Assembly (NCBI GenBank): GCA_030640565.1
Contig: DAOWJD010000002.1
Span: forward strand, 1-13,053
Reading direction: 5' to 3'
Source: Nanobdellota archaeon
GTDB taxonomy: Archaea > Nanobdellota > Nanobdellia > Pacearchaeales > GW2011-AR1
DNA length: 13,053 nt
Part shown: in pieces, positions 7,196-13,053 of the stretch
How the letters are laid out: each line of letters starts with the position of its first letter
Position numbering within the stretch: position 1 is the stretch's first letter
Notes under the pieces: generated by a model
What the model was told of the DNA's origin: nothing
Databases searched by the model: none
Seen by the model: the letters and a program-made list of their open reading frames with translations, nothing else
Translations under genes and position numbers: made by a program

Positions 7196-7212
7196 TTTTA
7201 TCGTCGATAAAA
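7196..7212. repeat. 17-base near-perfect palindrome in the intergenic region
   Basis: The sequence ttttatcg-t-cgataaaa has two 8-base arms around a central base. It stands between the T-tract terminator of the 151-residue gene and the promoter of the surface-protein gene. The perfect symmetry over 17 bases suggests a dimeric-regulator site; it is too AT-rich and short-looped to be a strong RNA hairpin. Confidence 0.5.
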
Positions 7213-7232
7213 TCAGGTTTTTGAATAAATTG

Positions 7233-7256
7233 TTAAAAAATAAAAAATAAAAAAAG
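7233..7256 (-). terminator. T-tract terminator of the 151-residue gene
   Basis: About 11 bases after the stop codon the - strand reads as T-runs of 7, 6 and 6 separated by single A bases. This is typical of archaeal intrinsic termination. Confidence 0.6.
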
Positions 7257-7267
7257 ATTTATTTTGT

Positions 7268-7723
7268 TCAACCGTCTAATGTGTTTGAAATATCTGCAGA
7301 ATGTTTTCTTCCCACTCTTTGTTTAGCATTTCTTCTCAATTCATACAACTCAGATAAAATATTTGTTACTATAGGAATAGCTAACATTTCTGGACAACCA
7401 TTTTTAACAAAATAAATATAACCTGCACCTTGCGCCCCTAATGCTGCAATTCCACCAAAGAATCCAGTAAATCCACCAATATTTTGAGCCAAAGAAATTT
7501 TTCTTACCTCACCACGAGATTCTTCTTCTTTTTTAATATCAAATGCTACTTTTATACTTCTTATCGTTGTTGGAAGAATATATGGAAATGTCGCAATCAT
7601 TCTACCAAACCCGCCAGCATATGAACCAAATTCTTTTAAATTTTTCTTACTAAACGAATTCTTAAATCCATTCCAGATTTCTGGATATACTTCTTTATTT
7701 GATGGTATGTATTCTTCTGTCAT
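7268..7723 (-). CDS. Unrecognised small membrane protein, 151 residues
   Basis: I do not recognise a family. The N-terminal 60 residues contain aromatic and basic residues with an amphipathic stretch (FGRMIATFPYILPTTIRS, 39-56). A Lys/Glu-rich linker (63-76) leads to a Gly/Ala-rich hydrophobic segment at about 80-106 (GGFTGFFGGIAALGAQGAGY) and a second at 112-126, followed by a basic tail. This suggests one hairpin of two membrane helices plus an amphipathic N-terminus. The start at 7723 is the first ATG and has a TATA box about 25 bases upstream, so the mRNA is probably leaderless. It has its own T-tract terminator and so appears to be a single-gene unit between the surface-protein and MutS-like genes. 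Function is unknown. Confidence 0.75.
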   Translation of the reverse strand: MTEEYIPSNKEVYPEIWNGFKNSFSKKNLKEFGSYAGGFGRMIATFPYILPTTIRSIKVAFDIKKEEESRGEVRKISLAQNIGGFTGFFGGIAALGAQGAGYIYFVKNGCPEMLAIPIVTNILSELYELRRNAKQRVGRKHSADISNTLDG

Positions 7724-7742
7724 AATGAAGGTATAAATGTTG

Positions 7743-7753
7743 TTTTTATAAAT
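7743..7753 (-). promoter_or_regulatory. TATA box of the 151-residue gene
   Basis: The - strand reads atttataaaaa, centred about 25 bases before the ATG at 7723, in a longer AT-only stretch that extends to 7761. The spacing fits a leaderless mRNA. Confidence 0.5.
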
Positions 7754-7795
7754 ATTTATATACTCTTTCTAAAATCCCTAAAAACTCAAGAAGAA

Positions 7796-9370
7796 TTATC
7801 TTAAAAGTTCTTTATATCCTTTTATACTTGCTCTTCTAGAAATAGCCCCCATGATATTTCTAGGTCTTAACCCAATTTCTCTTGCTATTTCTTCCCCATA
7901 ACTTTTTCCAGAAGAACCAGGTACAACCTTATAGGTATATTGAATTTTTTTACCATCATCAATACACTTGACCTGTAGGTTTCTTCCAGCAGGATATCTC
8001 CCATTGTCTACCTCTTTAGTTAAAGGATGCATATGGGTTGTAAAATATGTAGCAGATCCTAATTTGTGAAATCCATCTAACAATACTAATGATTGCCTTT
8101 GTCCTTCTTCGTAACTTGTTCCACCGCATGGTTCATCTAAGATTATTAGGCTGTATGGAGTTGCGTTTCCAAATATTTCTTTCATTCTTCTTAATTCATT
8201 TCTATATCTTCCTTCTCCATTTGTAATATCATCTGGTGCAACAAAATGAGTATATATTCCATCTGTAAAACTTATTTCTGCAGATTTTGCTGGAACAAAT
8301 AGTCCATTTTGTGCCATTAGTTGGATTAAACCAACTGTTTTAACATAGGTTGTTTTCCCACCATTATTTGGTCCTGTAATAACAGAGATATTATCTTTTT
8401 CATCATACTTAATATCATTTGCCACAATTTTATGGCCATTGTTTTCCTTTCCCATTAAAAGAGGATTTCTTGCATTTTTAACAACCATTTTTCTCTTTTC
8501 TTGAGGTAACAAAGTTGGTTTTGAAATTTCAAATCCCTCTTCACATAATCGTACAAAATAATCAGCAAATCCCCCATAAAAGTCTAATGGTTCAATAAGT
8601 TTAGTAACATTCTTTATTTGGGGAACATATTCGTCGATAACAGAAATAAATTTTTTATCTAAATAGTTTTGTATGATTTTACCTAATTCATTTAACCCAT
8701 AAGAGTTGCCCAAAGTTCTTTCTTGAGTTTCATCTGATTTTTTATTTCCAGACAATTTCTCAAAAAATGATTTTTTAGGTTTATCTTCTTTTTCTATTAA
8801 CTCCAAAGCCGACATATTAATTGGACTTCCATTTTCATTAATTGATACTCTAAAATCAACACCCACTAAATTATCAATTCTATCTACAAATCCACATAAT
8901 TCAGAATATTCTTTAGAATCTCTAATATTTTTCAAATAATTATTAACACTTGAAATAGCTTTTGATTGTGTGCTTTCTAAATTTGTAAAATTGCATATAA
9001 ACTCCCTATATGTTCTCAACAAACGCAATCCATGTTCTAAACTAGACCCATAAGTATTTCTGTTAACAAAGTTGTTCAACTTGTATCCGACGTCTCCTAG
9101 ACTTTTTACAACTTCTTCAACATTTTTTCTCAATTTTGGAGTTTTAATTAACTCTTCTAATGTATTTTGTCTATATTTTGCAGTCTTAACATCTGAATCT
9201 AAATAAACCATCACGCTGCTTGCTAAAGACCTTGTTTCAGGAGAAAATCGAACAGAACCTAAAAGAATATTTAAATTTAAATCTCCAACAAAAGCACGCT
9301 CATTAGAACTTTTGTTACTTAAATTATATGGGTTTATTATTTCAGGATGTTTTAATAAGTTTTCTTTCAT
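7796..9370 (-). CDS. MutS-family DNA-binding ATPase lacking mismatch-recognition domains
   Basis: A 524-residue protein with the MutS core and ATPase domains only. The C-terminal ATPase has the pre-Walker ARNPLL (300-305), Walker A GPNNGGKTT (333-341), a conserved GEGRYRNEL segment (385-393) in place of the usual STF-x-x-E-M switch, Walker B LIILDEPCGGTS with D412/E413, and switch H446 in TTHMHPL. The first about 290 residues are helical, like the lever/clamp domains, and include a charged low-complexity insert (about 193-220). The mismatch-binding domain with its Phe-x-Glu motif is absent, and so are an Smr nuclease domain and a C-terminal helix-hairpin-helix. It is therefore neither a complete MutS1 nor a MutS2. 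Roles of such short MutS homologues (recombination intermediates, ribosome or structural DNA binding) are not established. A TATA box about 23 bases upstream supports the start. Confidence 0.88.
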   Translation of the reverse strand: MKENLLKHPEIINPYNLSNKSSNERAFVGDLNLNILLGSVRFSPETRSLASSVMVYLDSDVKTAKYRQNTLEELIKTPKLRKNVEEVVKSLGDVGYKLNNFVNRNTYGSSLEHGLRLLRTYREFICNFTNLESTQSKAISSVNNYLKNIRDSKEYSELCGFVDRIDNLVGVDFRVSINENGSPINMSALELIEKEDKPKKSFFEKLSGNKKSDETQERTLGNSYGLNELGKIIQNYLDKKFISVIDEYVPQIKNVTKLIEPLDFYGGFADYFVRLCEEGFEISKPTLLPQEKRKMVVKNARNPLLMGKENNGHKIVANDIKYDEKDNISVITGPNNGGKTTYVKTVGLIQLMAQNGLFVPAKSAEISFTDGIYTHFVAPDDITNGEGRYRNELRRMKEIFGNATPYSLIILDEPCGGTSYEEGQRQSLVLLDGFHKLGSATYFTTHMHPLTKEVDNGRYPAGRNLQVKCIDDGKKIQYTYKVVPGSSGKSYGEEIAREIGLRPRNIMGAISRRASIKGYKELLR

Positions 9371-9387
9371 TTTCTTACTATTTTTAA

Positions 9388-9397
9388 GTATAAATAC
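9388..9397 (-). promoter_or_regulatory. TATA box of the MutS-like gene
   Basis: The - strand reads gtatttatac, centred about 23 bases before the ATG at 9370. A second AT-rich element (atttaaat, near 9401-9408) is 34 bases upstream. Either gives a leaderless or very short-leader mRNA. Confidence 0.45.
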
Positions 9398-9490
9398 CTT
9401 ATTTAAATCTTCCGTTTGATACTACTTTAGAATTAAGATAGCTTCTCCAATAACGTTGTCTTACAAACCCCTTTACAACCAAAACCCAGC

Positions 9491-10633
9491 CTAAAAACTT
9501 AACAACTCAATCTTTGTGTCTGTGGTAGTAAAGTTTTTTGCCACAAGAGCCTTGATTCCTGATTCTTCTGCAGCTTTTATTGCTGAAGCAGTAGCAGTTC
9601 CATCAATAACTATCACAAAAGGTTTTTTGCCCATTTTCTTTAATGTAGTCATGATAGCTCTTACAGAAACACTTTTGATTTCTCTTAGAGCGCCATCCAA
9701 GAAGATTGCTTTTCCTGTTCCTTTGTTTTTTTCTGAAATCTCTTTAAGCTTTTCTTTTGATATCTTTTCAGATTCTTCTTTTCTTTCTTCTTTTTCAAAG
9801 CTTCTTTTTGGATAACCACCCCTAGCAAAAAATTCCTTTACAGGAACTTTTTTCCTTAAATACATAAGAATTTCTTTTCCAGTTAATTCTTCTACTTCTT
9901 TTCCATCAGGCGCAACAGTAATATCCTTGATTCTTGCATTTTCGACCACATTCTGGATAATCAGCTTTCCGCCTCTGTCTCCATCAACAAAAAGAGTTAT
10001 TTCTTTTTCTTCACTTAACTTTTTTATGCTGTCTGGTAATTTGGTTCCGTTCATTGCAATAACATTTTTCACTCCTGCTCTTAACAGGTTCAATACATCT
10101 GCACGACCTTCAACAACAACTATTTCTCGCTCTGAAAGGTCTCCACATGGAAGTTTTTCATCTCCATATTCTTTAACCCCTGAGATTTTTGCAGAATCTT
10201 TGATTGTTCTTGAAATCTCCTTGGAATCTGTTTTTCCACCAATTTCTAACATAAGTTTCTTAGCTCTTTCAATAATATAGTCTCTTTTACTGCCACGAAC
10301 ATCTTCAATCCTTTCTACATCTACTTGTGCATCACAAGGACCTATTTTTTCTATAGTTTCTATTGCAGCAGCAATTAAGGTTGTTTCTGATTGGTCAAGA
10401 GCTGTAGGAACTTGTATTTTTCCCATAGTTATCTTGTCCCTTCTTTCAATTTCTACTTCAATTCTTCCTATTTTTCCTTCTTTCTGGAGCTCTCTCATTT
10501 CAAGATCAGCACCAAGAAGTCCTTCTGTCTGACCAAAAATAGCACCGATTATATCTGGTTTTTCCAAAGCACCTTCTACTCTAAAGCTTGCATGTACCAT
10601 ATATTTTATGGATGTTGGACTTATTTTTGCCAT
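9491..10633 (-). CDS. dnaG: Archaeal DnaG-like primase / exosome-associated DnaG
   Basis: A 380-residue protein matching archaeal DnaG from its first residues (MAKISPTSIKYMVHASFRVEGALEKPDIIGAIFGQTEGLLG, over 1-41). The Toprim domain (about 168-250) carries the catalytic Glu in IVVVEGRADVLNLLRAG (E175) and the metal-binding pair in LFVDGDRGG (D217, D219). A charged linker (about 275-305) joins a C-terminal domain (306-380) containing FLDGALREIKSV and VIVIDGTATA. It lacks the N-terminal zinc-binding and C-terminal helicase-interaction domains of bacterial DnaG. In archaea this protein can make RNA primers in vitro and is a stable subunit of the RNA exosome, where it helps recruit poly(A)-rich substrates. 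The start is supported by a strong Shine-Dalgarno. All catalytic residues are present. Confidence 0.96.
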   Translation of the reverse strand: MAKISPTSIKYMVHASFRVEGALEKPDIIGAIFGQTEGLLGADLEMRELQKEGKIGRIEVEIERRDKITMGKIQVPTALDQSETTLIAAAIETIEKIGPCDAQVDVERIEDVRGSKRDYIIERAKKLMLEIGGKTDSKEISRTIKDSAKISGVKEYGDEKLPCGDLSEREIVVVEGRADVLNLLRAGVKNVIAMNGTKLPDSIKKLSEEKEITLFVDGDRGGKLIIQNVVENARIKDITVAPDGKEVEELTGKEILMYLRKKVPVKEFFARGGYPKRSFEKEERKEESEKISKEKLKEISEKNKGTGKAIFLDGALREIKSVSVRAIMTTLKKMGKKPFVIVIDGTATASAIKAAEESGIKALVAKNFTTTDTKIELLSF

Positions 10634-10641
10634 ATTTTTAT

Positions 10642-10648
10642 TCCTCCT
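10642..10648 (-). promoter_or_regulatory. Strong Shine-Dalgarno of dnaG
   Basis: The - strand reads aggagga with GGAGG ending 9 bases before the ATG. It is the strongest ribosome binding site in the window and shows that dnaG has a leader, in contrast to most neighbours. It fixes the start codon. Confidence 0.75.
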
Positions 10649-10666
10649 ATCATTAATTTAATTTAC

Positions 10667-10768
10667 ACAGAAAAATCCTTACTAACACCTGTTTTCAACA
10701 TCTTTGCTCAAAACACGAAAATAAAAGTGAACGTGAGTGTGATTATTTTGTAATCAATATTTTTCTGT
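10667..10768 (-). ncRNA. Candidate structured RNA or dnaG leader bounded by a 10-base inverted repeat
   Basis: The 10-base arms acagaaaaat (10667-10676) and atttttctgt (10759-10768) are perfect inverted repeats 82 bases apart. In the - strand RNA they would close a domain of about 102 bases. Inside are a small hairpin gatta-caaaa-taatc and a possible cacg/cgtg pairing. A TATA-like cttaaaa (about 10791-10797) lies about 25 bases before the left end of the RNA. The domain ends about 18 bases before the dnaG Shine-Dalgarno. It matches no RNA family I know, and the arms are AT-rich, so chance is possible. Confidence 0.25.
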
Positions 10769-10792
10769 ATGATTTTGAGGATTAGTGGGTTT

Positions 10793-11356
10793 TTAAGGGT
10801 TTTGATTTCTTTTAGAAACTCTCTTTAATCTCTCTTCATATTTTATTCTTTTTATTCCTAAAACCGTATTGTTCCCTAAACCTAAAACAAATAGTGAGAA
10901 ACCTCCAAATGCGCCCGCAAAAAAATTCTTAGCAATATTTTTTTTATTTGTGAAATATTGTTTTAATCCTGGGTTTTCTTCCATTTTATAGATATCTTCC
11001 TTTACACTAGCAATTGCTTTATTAATGACAGGGGTTTGTTCTTCCCAACCTTTTTGAATTATATCTTTAACAGGAGTTATTTCTTTAGTTTTATAAGGAA
11101 GGCTTGACATTTCAAATAAATCTTTTCCTCTGTTTTCTAATCTATTTTCTAATCTATTTAATGTGATACAAGCATTTGTATAATCTTTAAATATTGGTGG
11201 AGCTATTCTGGAATGGAAAGTAGTTCCTGCATATATCAATGAAGATAATATAAAAACACTCCCAACTACAGTTGTTCTTAAGGAAAATTTAAGTCTTTTA
11301 TCATATTTTTTAAGTTTTGCTTCAAGCTCTTCTCTTGATTGGGGTTGATTTTTCAT
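10793..11356 (-). CDS. Unrecognised two-helix membrane protein, 187 residues
   Basis: No family recognised. After a basic coiled-coil-like start (EELEAKLKKYDKRLKFSLR) there is a membrane helix at about 28-45 (TTVVGSVFILSSLIYAG), then a soluble loop of about 95 residues (47-142) predicted helical. A second helix lies at about 143-164 (KNFFAGAFGGFSLFVLGLG), followed by a basic tail. Basic residues flank both helices on the terminal sides, so both ends are probably cytoplasmic and the loop outside. The loop contains a short tandem repeat, NRLENRLENR (67-76), encoded by an imperfect DNA duplication near 11138-11160. A TATA element about 26 bases upstream of the ATG suggests a leaderless mRNA. Its stop is 25 bases before the inverted-repeat region upstream of dnaG. 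Confidence 0.72.
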   Translation of the reverse strand: MKNQPQSREELEAKLKKYDKRLKFSLRTTVVGSVFILSSLIYAGTTFHSRIAPPIFKDYTNACITLNRLENRLENRGKDLFEMSSLPYKTKEITPVKDIIQKGWEEQTPVINKAIASVKEDIYKMEENPGLKQYFTNKKNIAKNFFAGAFGGFSLFVLGLGNNTVLGIKRIKYEERLKRVSKRNQNP

Positions 11357-11377
11357 CTTAATTATTTGAATTATAGG

Positions 11378-11386
11378 ATTTAAAAA
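11378..11386 (-). promoter_or_regulatory. TATA box of the 187-residue gene
   Basis: The - strand reads tttttaaat, centred about 26 bases before the ATG at 11356. A further TATA-like aatataaaa lies slightly upstream near 11388-11396. Confidence 0.45.
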
Positions 11387-11413
11387 CTTTTATATTCTGT
11401 ATCACAACCCCTT

Positions 11414-11424
11414 CAAAACAAAAA
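11414..11424 (-). terminator. T-rich terminator of the TPR-like gene
   Basis: Right after the stop codon the - strand reads tttttgtttt, a T-rich tract of the type archaeal polymerase stops at. The next gene has its own promoter just downstream, which fits separate units. Confidence 0.45.
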
Positions 11425-11952
11425 CTAGATTCTTTTTCCGAGTTTTTCATATATATCCAAAAGTTTTTCCTTGATTTCTTTTCTTTCCAAGTCGCTTATT
11501 CTCATTTCCAAAAGTTTTTCATAAACTTTTGCAGCACTGGCTCTCTTTAGGTTTTTTTCATAAGCTTCTGCTTGTTGTTTATAGAAGTCTTTAATAGTAA
11601 TATAAATCTCATTTTTCTCTATAGAATTTGCTTGACTCATCGCCTTCTTCATAGCTGCATCAGCTTTTTCAAAATCATCAGCTTTGATATATAACTCTGC
11701 ACCTTTTAGATAATGATTAATTTTTTCAGAAAAAGCTATGGAAACCATGGCTGCACTATCATAGTTTTTTGCAGCTTCTTTCAACATGCCAATTTTTTCA
11801 TAAAGTACTGCCAGCTTAAGAAAAACAAATTTTTTCATATCCATAGTCAAGGGCTCTTTTAGAAACCTTGTAAGATAATCAATCTGAACAAAATCCCCTT
11901 TATCAGAAAGTTCCTCTTCAATCTCGCTTTTTATCATGCCTGTTTTTAACAT
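11425..11952 (-). CDS. TPR-like helical-repeat protein, 175 residues
   Basis: The protein is all-helical with tetratricopeptide-like units of about 34 residues: roughly 42-74 (FLKLAVLYEKIGMLKEAAKNYDSA), 76-109 (HYLKGAELYIKADDFEKADAAMKKA) and 117-150 (DFYKQQAEAYEKNLKRASAAKVYEKLL), with a final half-unit to 175. The Tyr/Gly/Ala pattern at the usual TPR positions is clear. Such proteins are scaffolds for protein-protein contacts; the partner is not indicated. No signal peptide or membrane segment is visible. The ATG at 11952 has a TATA box about 26 bases upstream, implying a leaderless mRNA; Met 6 is an alternative start but fits the promoter less well. Confidence 0.78.
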   Translation of the reverse strand: MLKTGMIKSEIEEELSDKGDFVQIDYLTRFLKEPLTMDMKKFVFLKLAVLYEKIGMLKEAAKNYDSAAMVSIAFSEKINHYLKGAELYIKADDFEKADAAMKKAMSQANSIEKNEIYITIKDFYKQQAEAYEKNLKRASAAKVYEKLLEMRISDLERKEIKEKLLDIYEKLGKRI

Positions 11953-11974
11953 GCTTTAAAAAATCATAAGAGGG

Positions 11975-11982
11975 TATTTAAG
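11975..11982 (-). promoter_or_regulatory. TATA box of the TPR-like gene
   Basis: The - strand reads cttaaata, centred about 26 bases before the ATG at 11952, fitting a leaderless transcript. Confidence 0.5.
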
Positions 11983-12001
11983 AATTATTGTGAAAAACAA
12001 C

Positions 12002-12235
12002 TTATAATGTGTCTATTATTCCTTCTTTATTCGTTCTAAAACCAGTATCTGCAAATCCAAGAACCCTAAAGCCAATATCTTTTGCTTTTCTAGAGCTTGC
12101 CTTAACTCGGGTATCACTTCTAACATGTTCTTCTACAAGATCAGATATTCTTTCTTCAGAATCTGTGGCAACTTTAGCTTCTTGGTTCATACTCCAACCT
12201 GTATCATACAACACATGATATATGGTGTAATCCAT
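12002..12235 (-). CDS. Small protein A of a tandem paralogous pair, 77 residues
   Basis: I do not recognise the family. The protein is paralogous to the next gene upstream (12290-12556). Both share an N-terminal strand ending VLY, the block QEAxxATxSxxRI, and a C-terminal VLGxxDTGFxxxKEGxI. The fold looks alpha/beta: a strand (YTIYHVLYDTG), a central helix (RISDLVEEHVRS) and strands around FRVLGFADTGF. It has no Cys and no membrane segment. It is shorter than its sister, ending just after the shared KEGII block. The start is supported by alignment of both N-termini and by an identical promoter segment at the same distance. The duplication indicates a selected, probably lineage-specific small protein; its role is unknown. 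Confidence 0.75.
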   Translation of the reverse strand: MDYTIYHVLYDTGWSMNQEAKVATDSEERISDLVEEHVRSDTRVKASSRKAKDIGFRVLGFADTGFRTNKEGIIDTL

Positions 12236-12255
12236 AAAAATTATATAATTAAACC

Positions 12256-12275
12256 ATTTAAATAATTAATTATTC
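12256..12275 (-). promoter_or_regulatory. Promoter of small protein A, copy 1 of a 20-base repeat
   Basis: Contains the TATA-like tttaaat, about 24 bases before the ATG, and the perfect 14-base palindrome aataattaattatt (12261-12274). The whole 20-base segment recurs identically at 12577-12596, in each case starting 21 bases before the ATG. Confidence 0.6.
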
Positions 12276-12289
12276 TGAACAATATAGAA

Positions 12290-12556
12290 TTATCTCTTCT
12301 GAGTTTTTATTTTTATAATTAGTTCATCAAGCGAATACTTTCCTATTACCCCTTCTTTATCTGCTTTAAAACCAGTATCTTCAGATCCTAAAACTTCAAA
12401 GACCCCTTCAATATCTTTTTTAGAACTTTCACTAATTCTGCTTCTAATGTATTTTTCTAAAATAATAGGTATTCTTTTTTTAGAATTTGTAGCAATCCTA
12501 GCTTCTTGGTCTATCCAAAATTTATACAATACTTGATGTATATGATATTCCTTCAT
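12290..12556 (-). CDS. Small protein B of a tandem paralogous pair, 88 residues
   Basis: Paralogue of the 77-residue protein immediately downstream, sharing the VLY, QEAxxATxSxxRI and VLGxxDTGFxxxKEGxI blocks. It differs by a two-residue gap after the first strand (FWIDQEA against GWSMNQEA) and by a basic C-terminal extension of about 15 residues (SLDELIIKIKTQKR). A TTG lies one codon before the ATG in frame. I chose the ATG at 12554-12556 because it aligns with the start of the sister protein and stands at the same distance from the shared promoter. The gene follows the EF-1A stop by 48 bases. It has no Cys, signal peptide or membrane segment. Function is unknown. Confidence 0.75.
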   Translation of the reverse strand: MKEYHIHQVLYKFWIDQEARIATNSKKRIPIILEKYIRSRISESSKKDIEGVFEVLGSEDTGFKADKEGVIGKYSLDELIIKIKTQKR

Positions 12557-12576
12557 CAAAAATCAATAGGTTGTTA

Positions 12577-12596
12577 ATTTAAATAATTAATTATTC
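12577..12596 (-). promoter_or_regulatory. Promoter of small protein B, copy 2 of a 20-base repeat
   Basis: Identical to 12256-12275, with TATA-like tttaaat about 26 bases before the ATG and the palindrome aataattaattatt at 12582-12595. Short inverted arms gttgtt (12570-12575) and aacaac (12600-12605) flank it, so the segment might also form a hairpin at the 3' end of the EF-1A transcript. Confidence 0.6.
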
Positions 12597-12604
12597 CAGA
12601 ACAA

Positions 12605-13053
12605 CTATTTCTTCTTCACAATTTCCACACAAATTCCTGCAGCAACAGTTGCACCTGCATCTCTGATAGCAAACCTACTCATAAATGCATTTTCTTTTTG
12701 TGTTTCAAGGCAAAGATTTCCTTGAGGCTTTATTCTTACTTTTGCAGAATCTCCGTTTTTCAAGAAATCAGGATTCTTTTTTATCACTTCTCCTGTTCTT
12801 GGATCAATCTGTTCAATAAGTTCAACAAACTGGCAAGGAACCTGTGCTGTGTGAACGTGGAATACAGGAGTATATCCTTTAGCTAAAACAGAAGCGTGAT
12901 TTATAACAGTGACTGTAGCTATGAATTCTTCAACAACATATGAAGGTTTAGCTGCGTCACAGATAACATCTCCTCTTGCAATATCTTTTTTACCAACTCC
13001 CCGAATATTTATTCCAACATTATCTCCTGCAAGTGCTTCATTAAGATTTTCAT
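12605..13053 (-). CDS. tuf: Translation elongation factor EF-1A (aEF1A), C-terminal part
   Basis: The frame is open to the window end and runs to a TAG at 12605-12607, giving 148 complete codons. The protein is the GTPase that delivers aminoacyl-tRNA to the ribosome. The visible part covers the end of domain II (LAGDNVGINIRGVGKKDIARGDVI) and all of domain III: the strand EFIATVTVINH, the segment YTPVFHVHTAQVPCQF, EQIDPRTGEVIKKNPDFLKNGD, and the conserved end RFAIRDAGATVAAGICVEI. The KKDIARGDV and VFHVHTAQV forms are archaeal/eukaryotic rather than bacterial EF-Tu. The GTPase domain, about 280 residues by family length, is outside the window. The ATG nearest the edge is internal to the gene, not its start. 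Confidence 0.96.
   Translation of the reverse strand, partial: ENLNEALAGDNVGINIRGVGKKDIARGDVICDAAKPSYVVEEFIATVTVINHASVLAKGYTPVFHVHTAQVPCQFVELIEQIDPRTGEVIKKNPDFLKNGDSAKVRIKPQGNLCLETQKENAFMSRFAIRDAGATVAAGICVEIVKKK

Noticed and set aside
9371..9490. Possible small RNA downstream of dnaG
   Set aside because: A G/T-rich patch with a T-run is present, but I found no C/D box motifs, tRNA fold or convincing hairpin; it is better explained as 3' end and promoter DNA.
9516..10753. + strand frames opposite dnaG and its leader
   Set aside because: They are antisense to a confidently identified gene, with Phe/Ser-rich low-information translations.
12557..12559. TTG start for small protein B
   Set aside because: The adjacent in-frame ATG aligns with the start of the paralogue and has the same promoter spacing, so the TTG is not needed.
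12605..12787. Separate 60-residue gene starting at a GTG
   Set aside because: The frame continues upstream to the window end and encodes continuous EF-1A sequence, so this is only the tail of that gene.
12698..12886. 62-codon + strand frame at the right end
   Set aside because: Antisense to EF-1A domain III with no supporting signal.

Overview
The window looks like chromosomal DNA from an AT-rich archaeon. The diagnostic genes are a DnaG-type primase in its archaeal form, the C-terminal part of elongation factor EF-1A (aEF1A), and an SMC ATPase. Most genes also have a TATA box about 20-26 bases before the start codon, which suggests leaderless mRNAs. Small unrecognised proteins, a putative S-layer-like surface protein and low GC fit a DPANN lineage of the Woesearchaeota/Pacearchaeota kind. 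That placement is inference; no rRNA is present to test it.

Layout, left half (mostly + strand). The window opens inside an smc gene (1-2652) whose apex carries a Rad50-type zinc-hook motif where an SMC hinge is expected. A HicB-HicA toxin-antitoxin pair with its own TATA box follows directly. A convergent unrecognised gene of 355 residues lies on the - strand. A GNAT acetyltransferase is then followed after 2 bases by protein-L-isoaspartate methyltransferase, a probable operon. A small 58-residue Cys-containing ORF (5524-5700, - strand) sits downstream of pcm.

Layout, right half (all - strand). In sequence order: a signal-peptide-bearing, C-terminally anchored surface protein with an AT-rich leader and a long T-tract terminator; a 151-residue membrane protein; a 524-residue MutS-family ATPase without mismatch-recognition domains; dnaG with a strong Shine-Dalgarno; a 187-residue two-helix membrane protein; a TPR-like protein; two tandem paralogous small proteins, each with the same 20-base promoter segment; and the 3' end of the EF-1A gene running off the window.

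The genes form short, mostly single-gene transcription units: several have their own TATA box and T-rich 3' end. Housekeeping information-processing functions (SMC, DnaG, EF-1A, MutS-like) are interleaved with lineage-specific small genes. No stretch over 300 bases lacks a gene. The largest gaps are 7052-7267 (promoter, palindrome and terminator signals) and 10634-10792 (dnaG leader with a long-range inverted repeat). I saw no tRNA, rRNA, CRISPR array, insertion sequence or prophage gene. The strongest candidate for something unusual is the SMC with a zinc hook.
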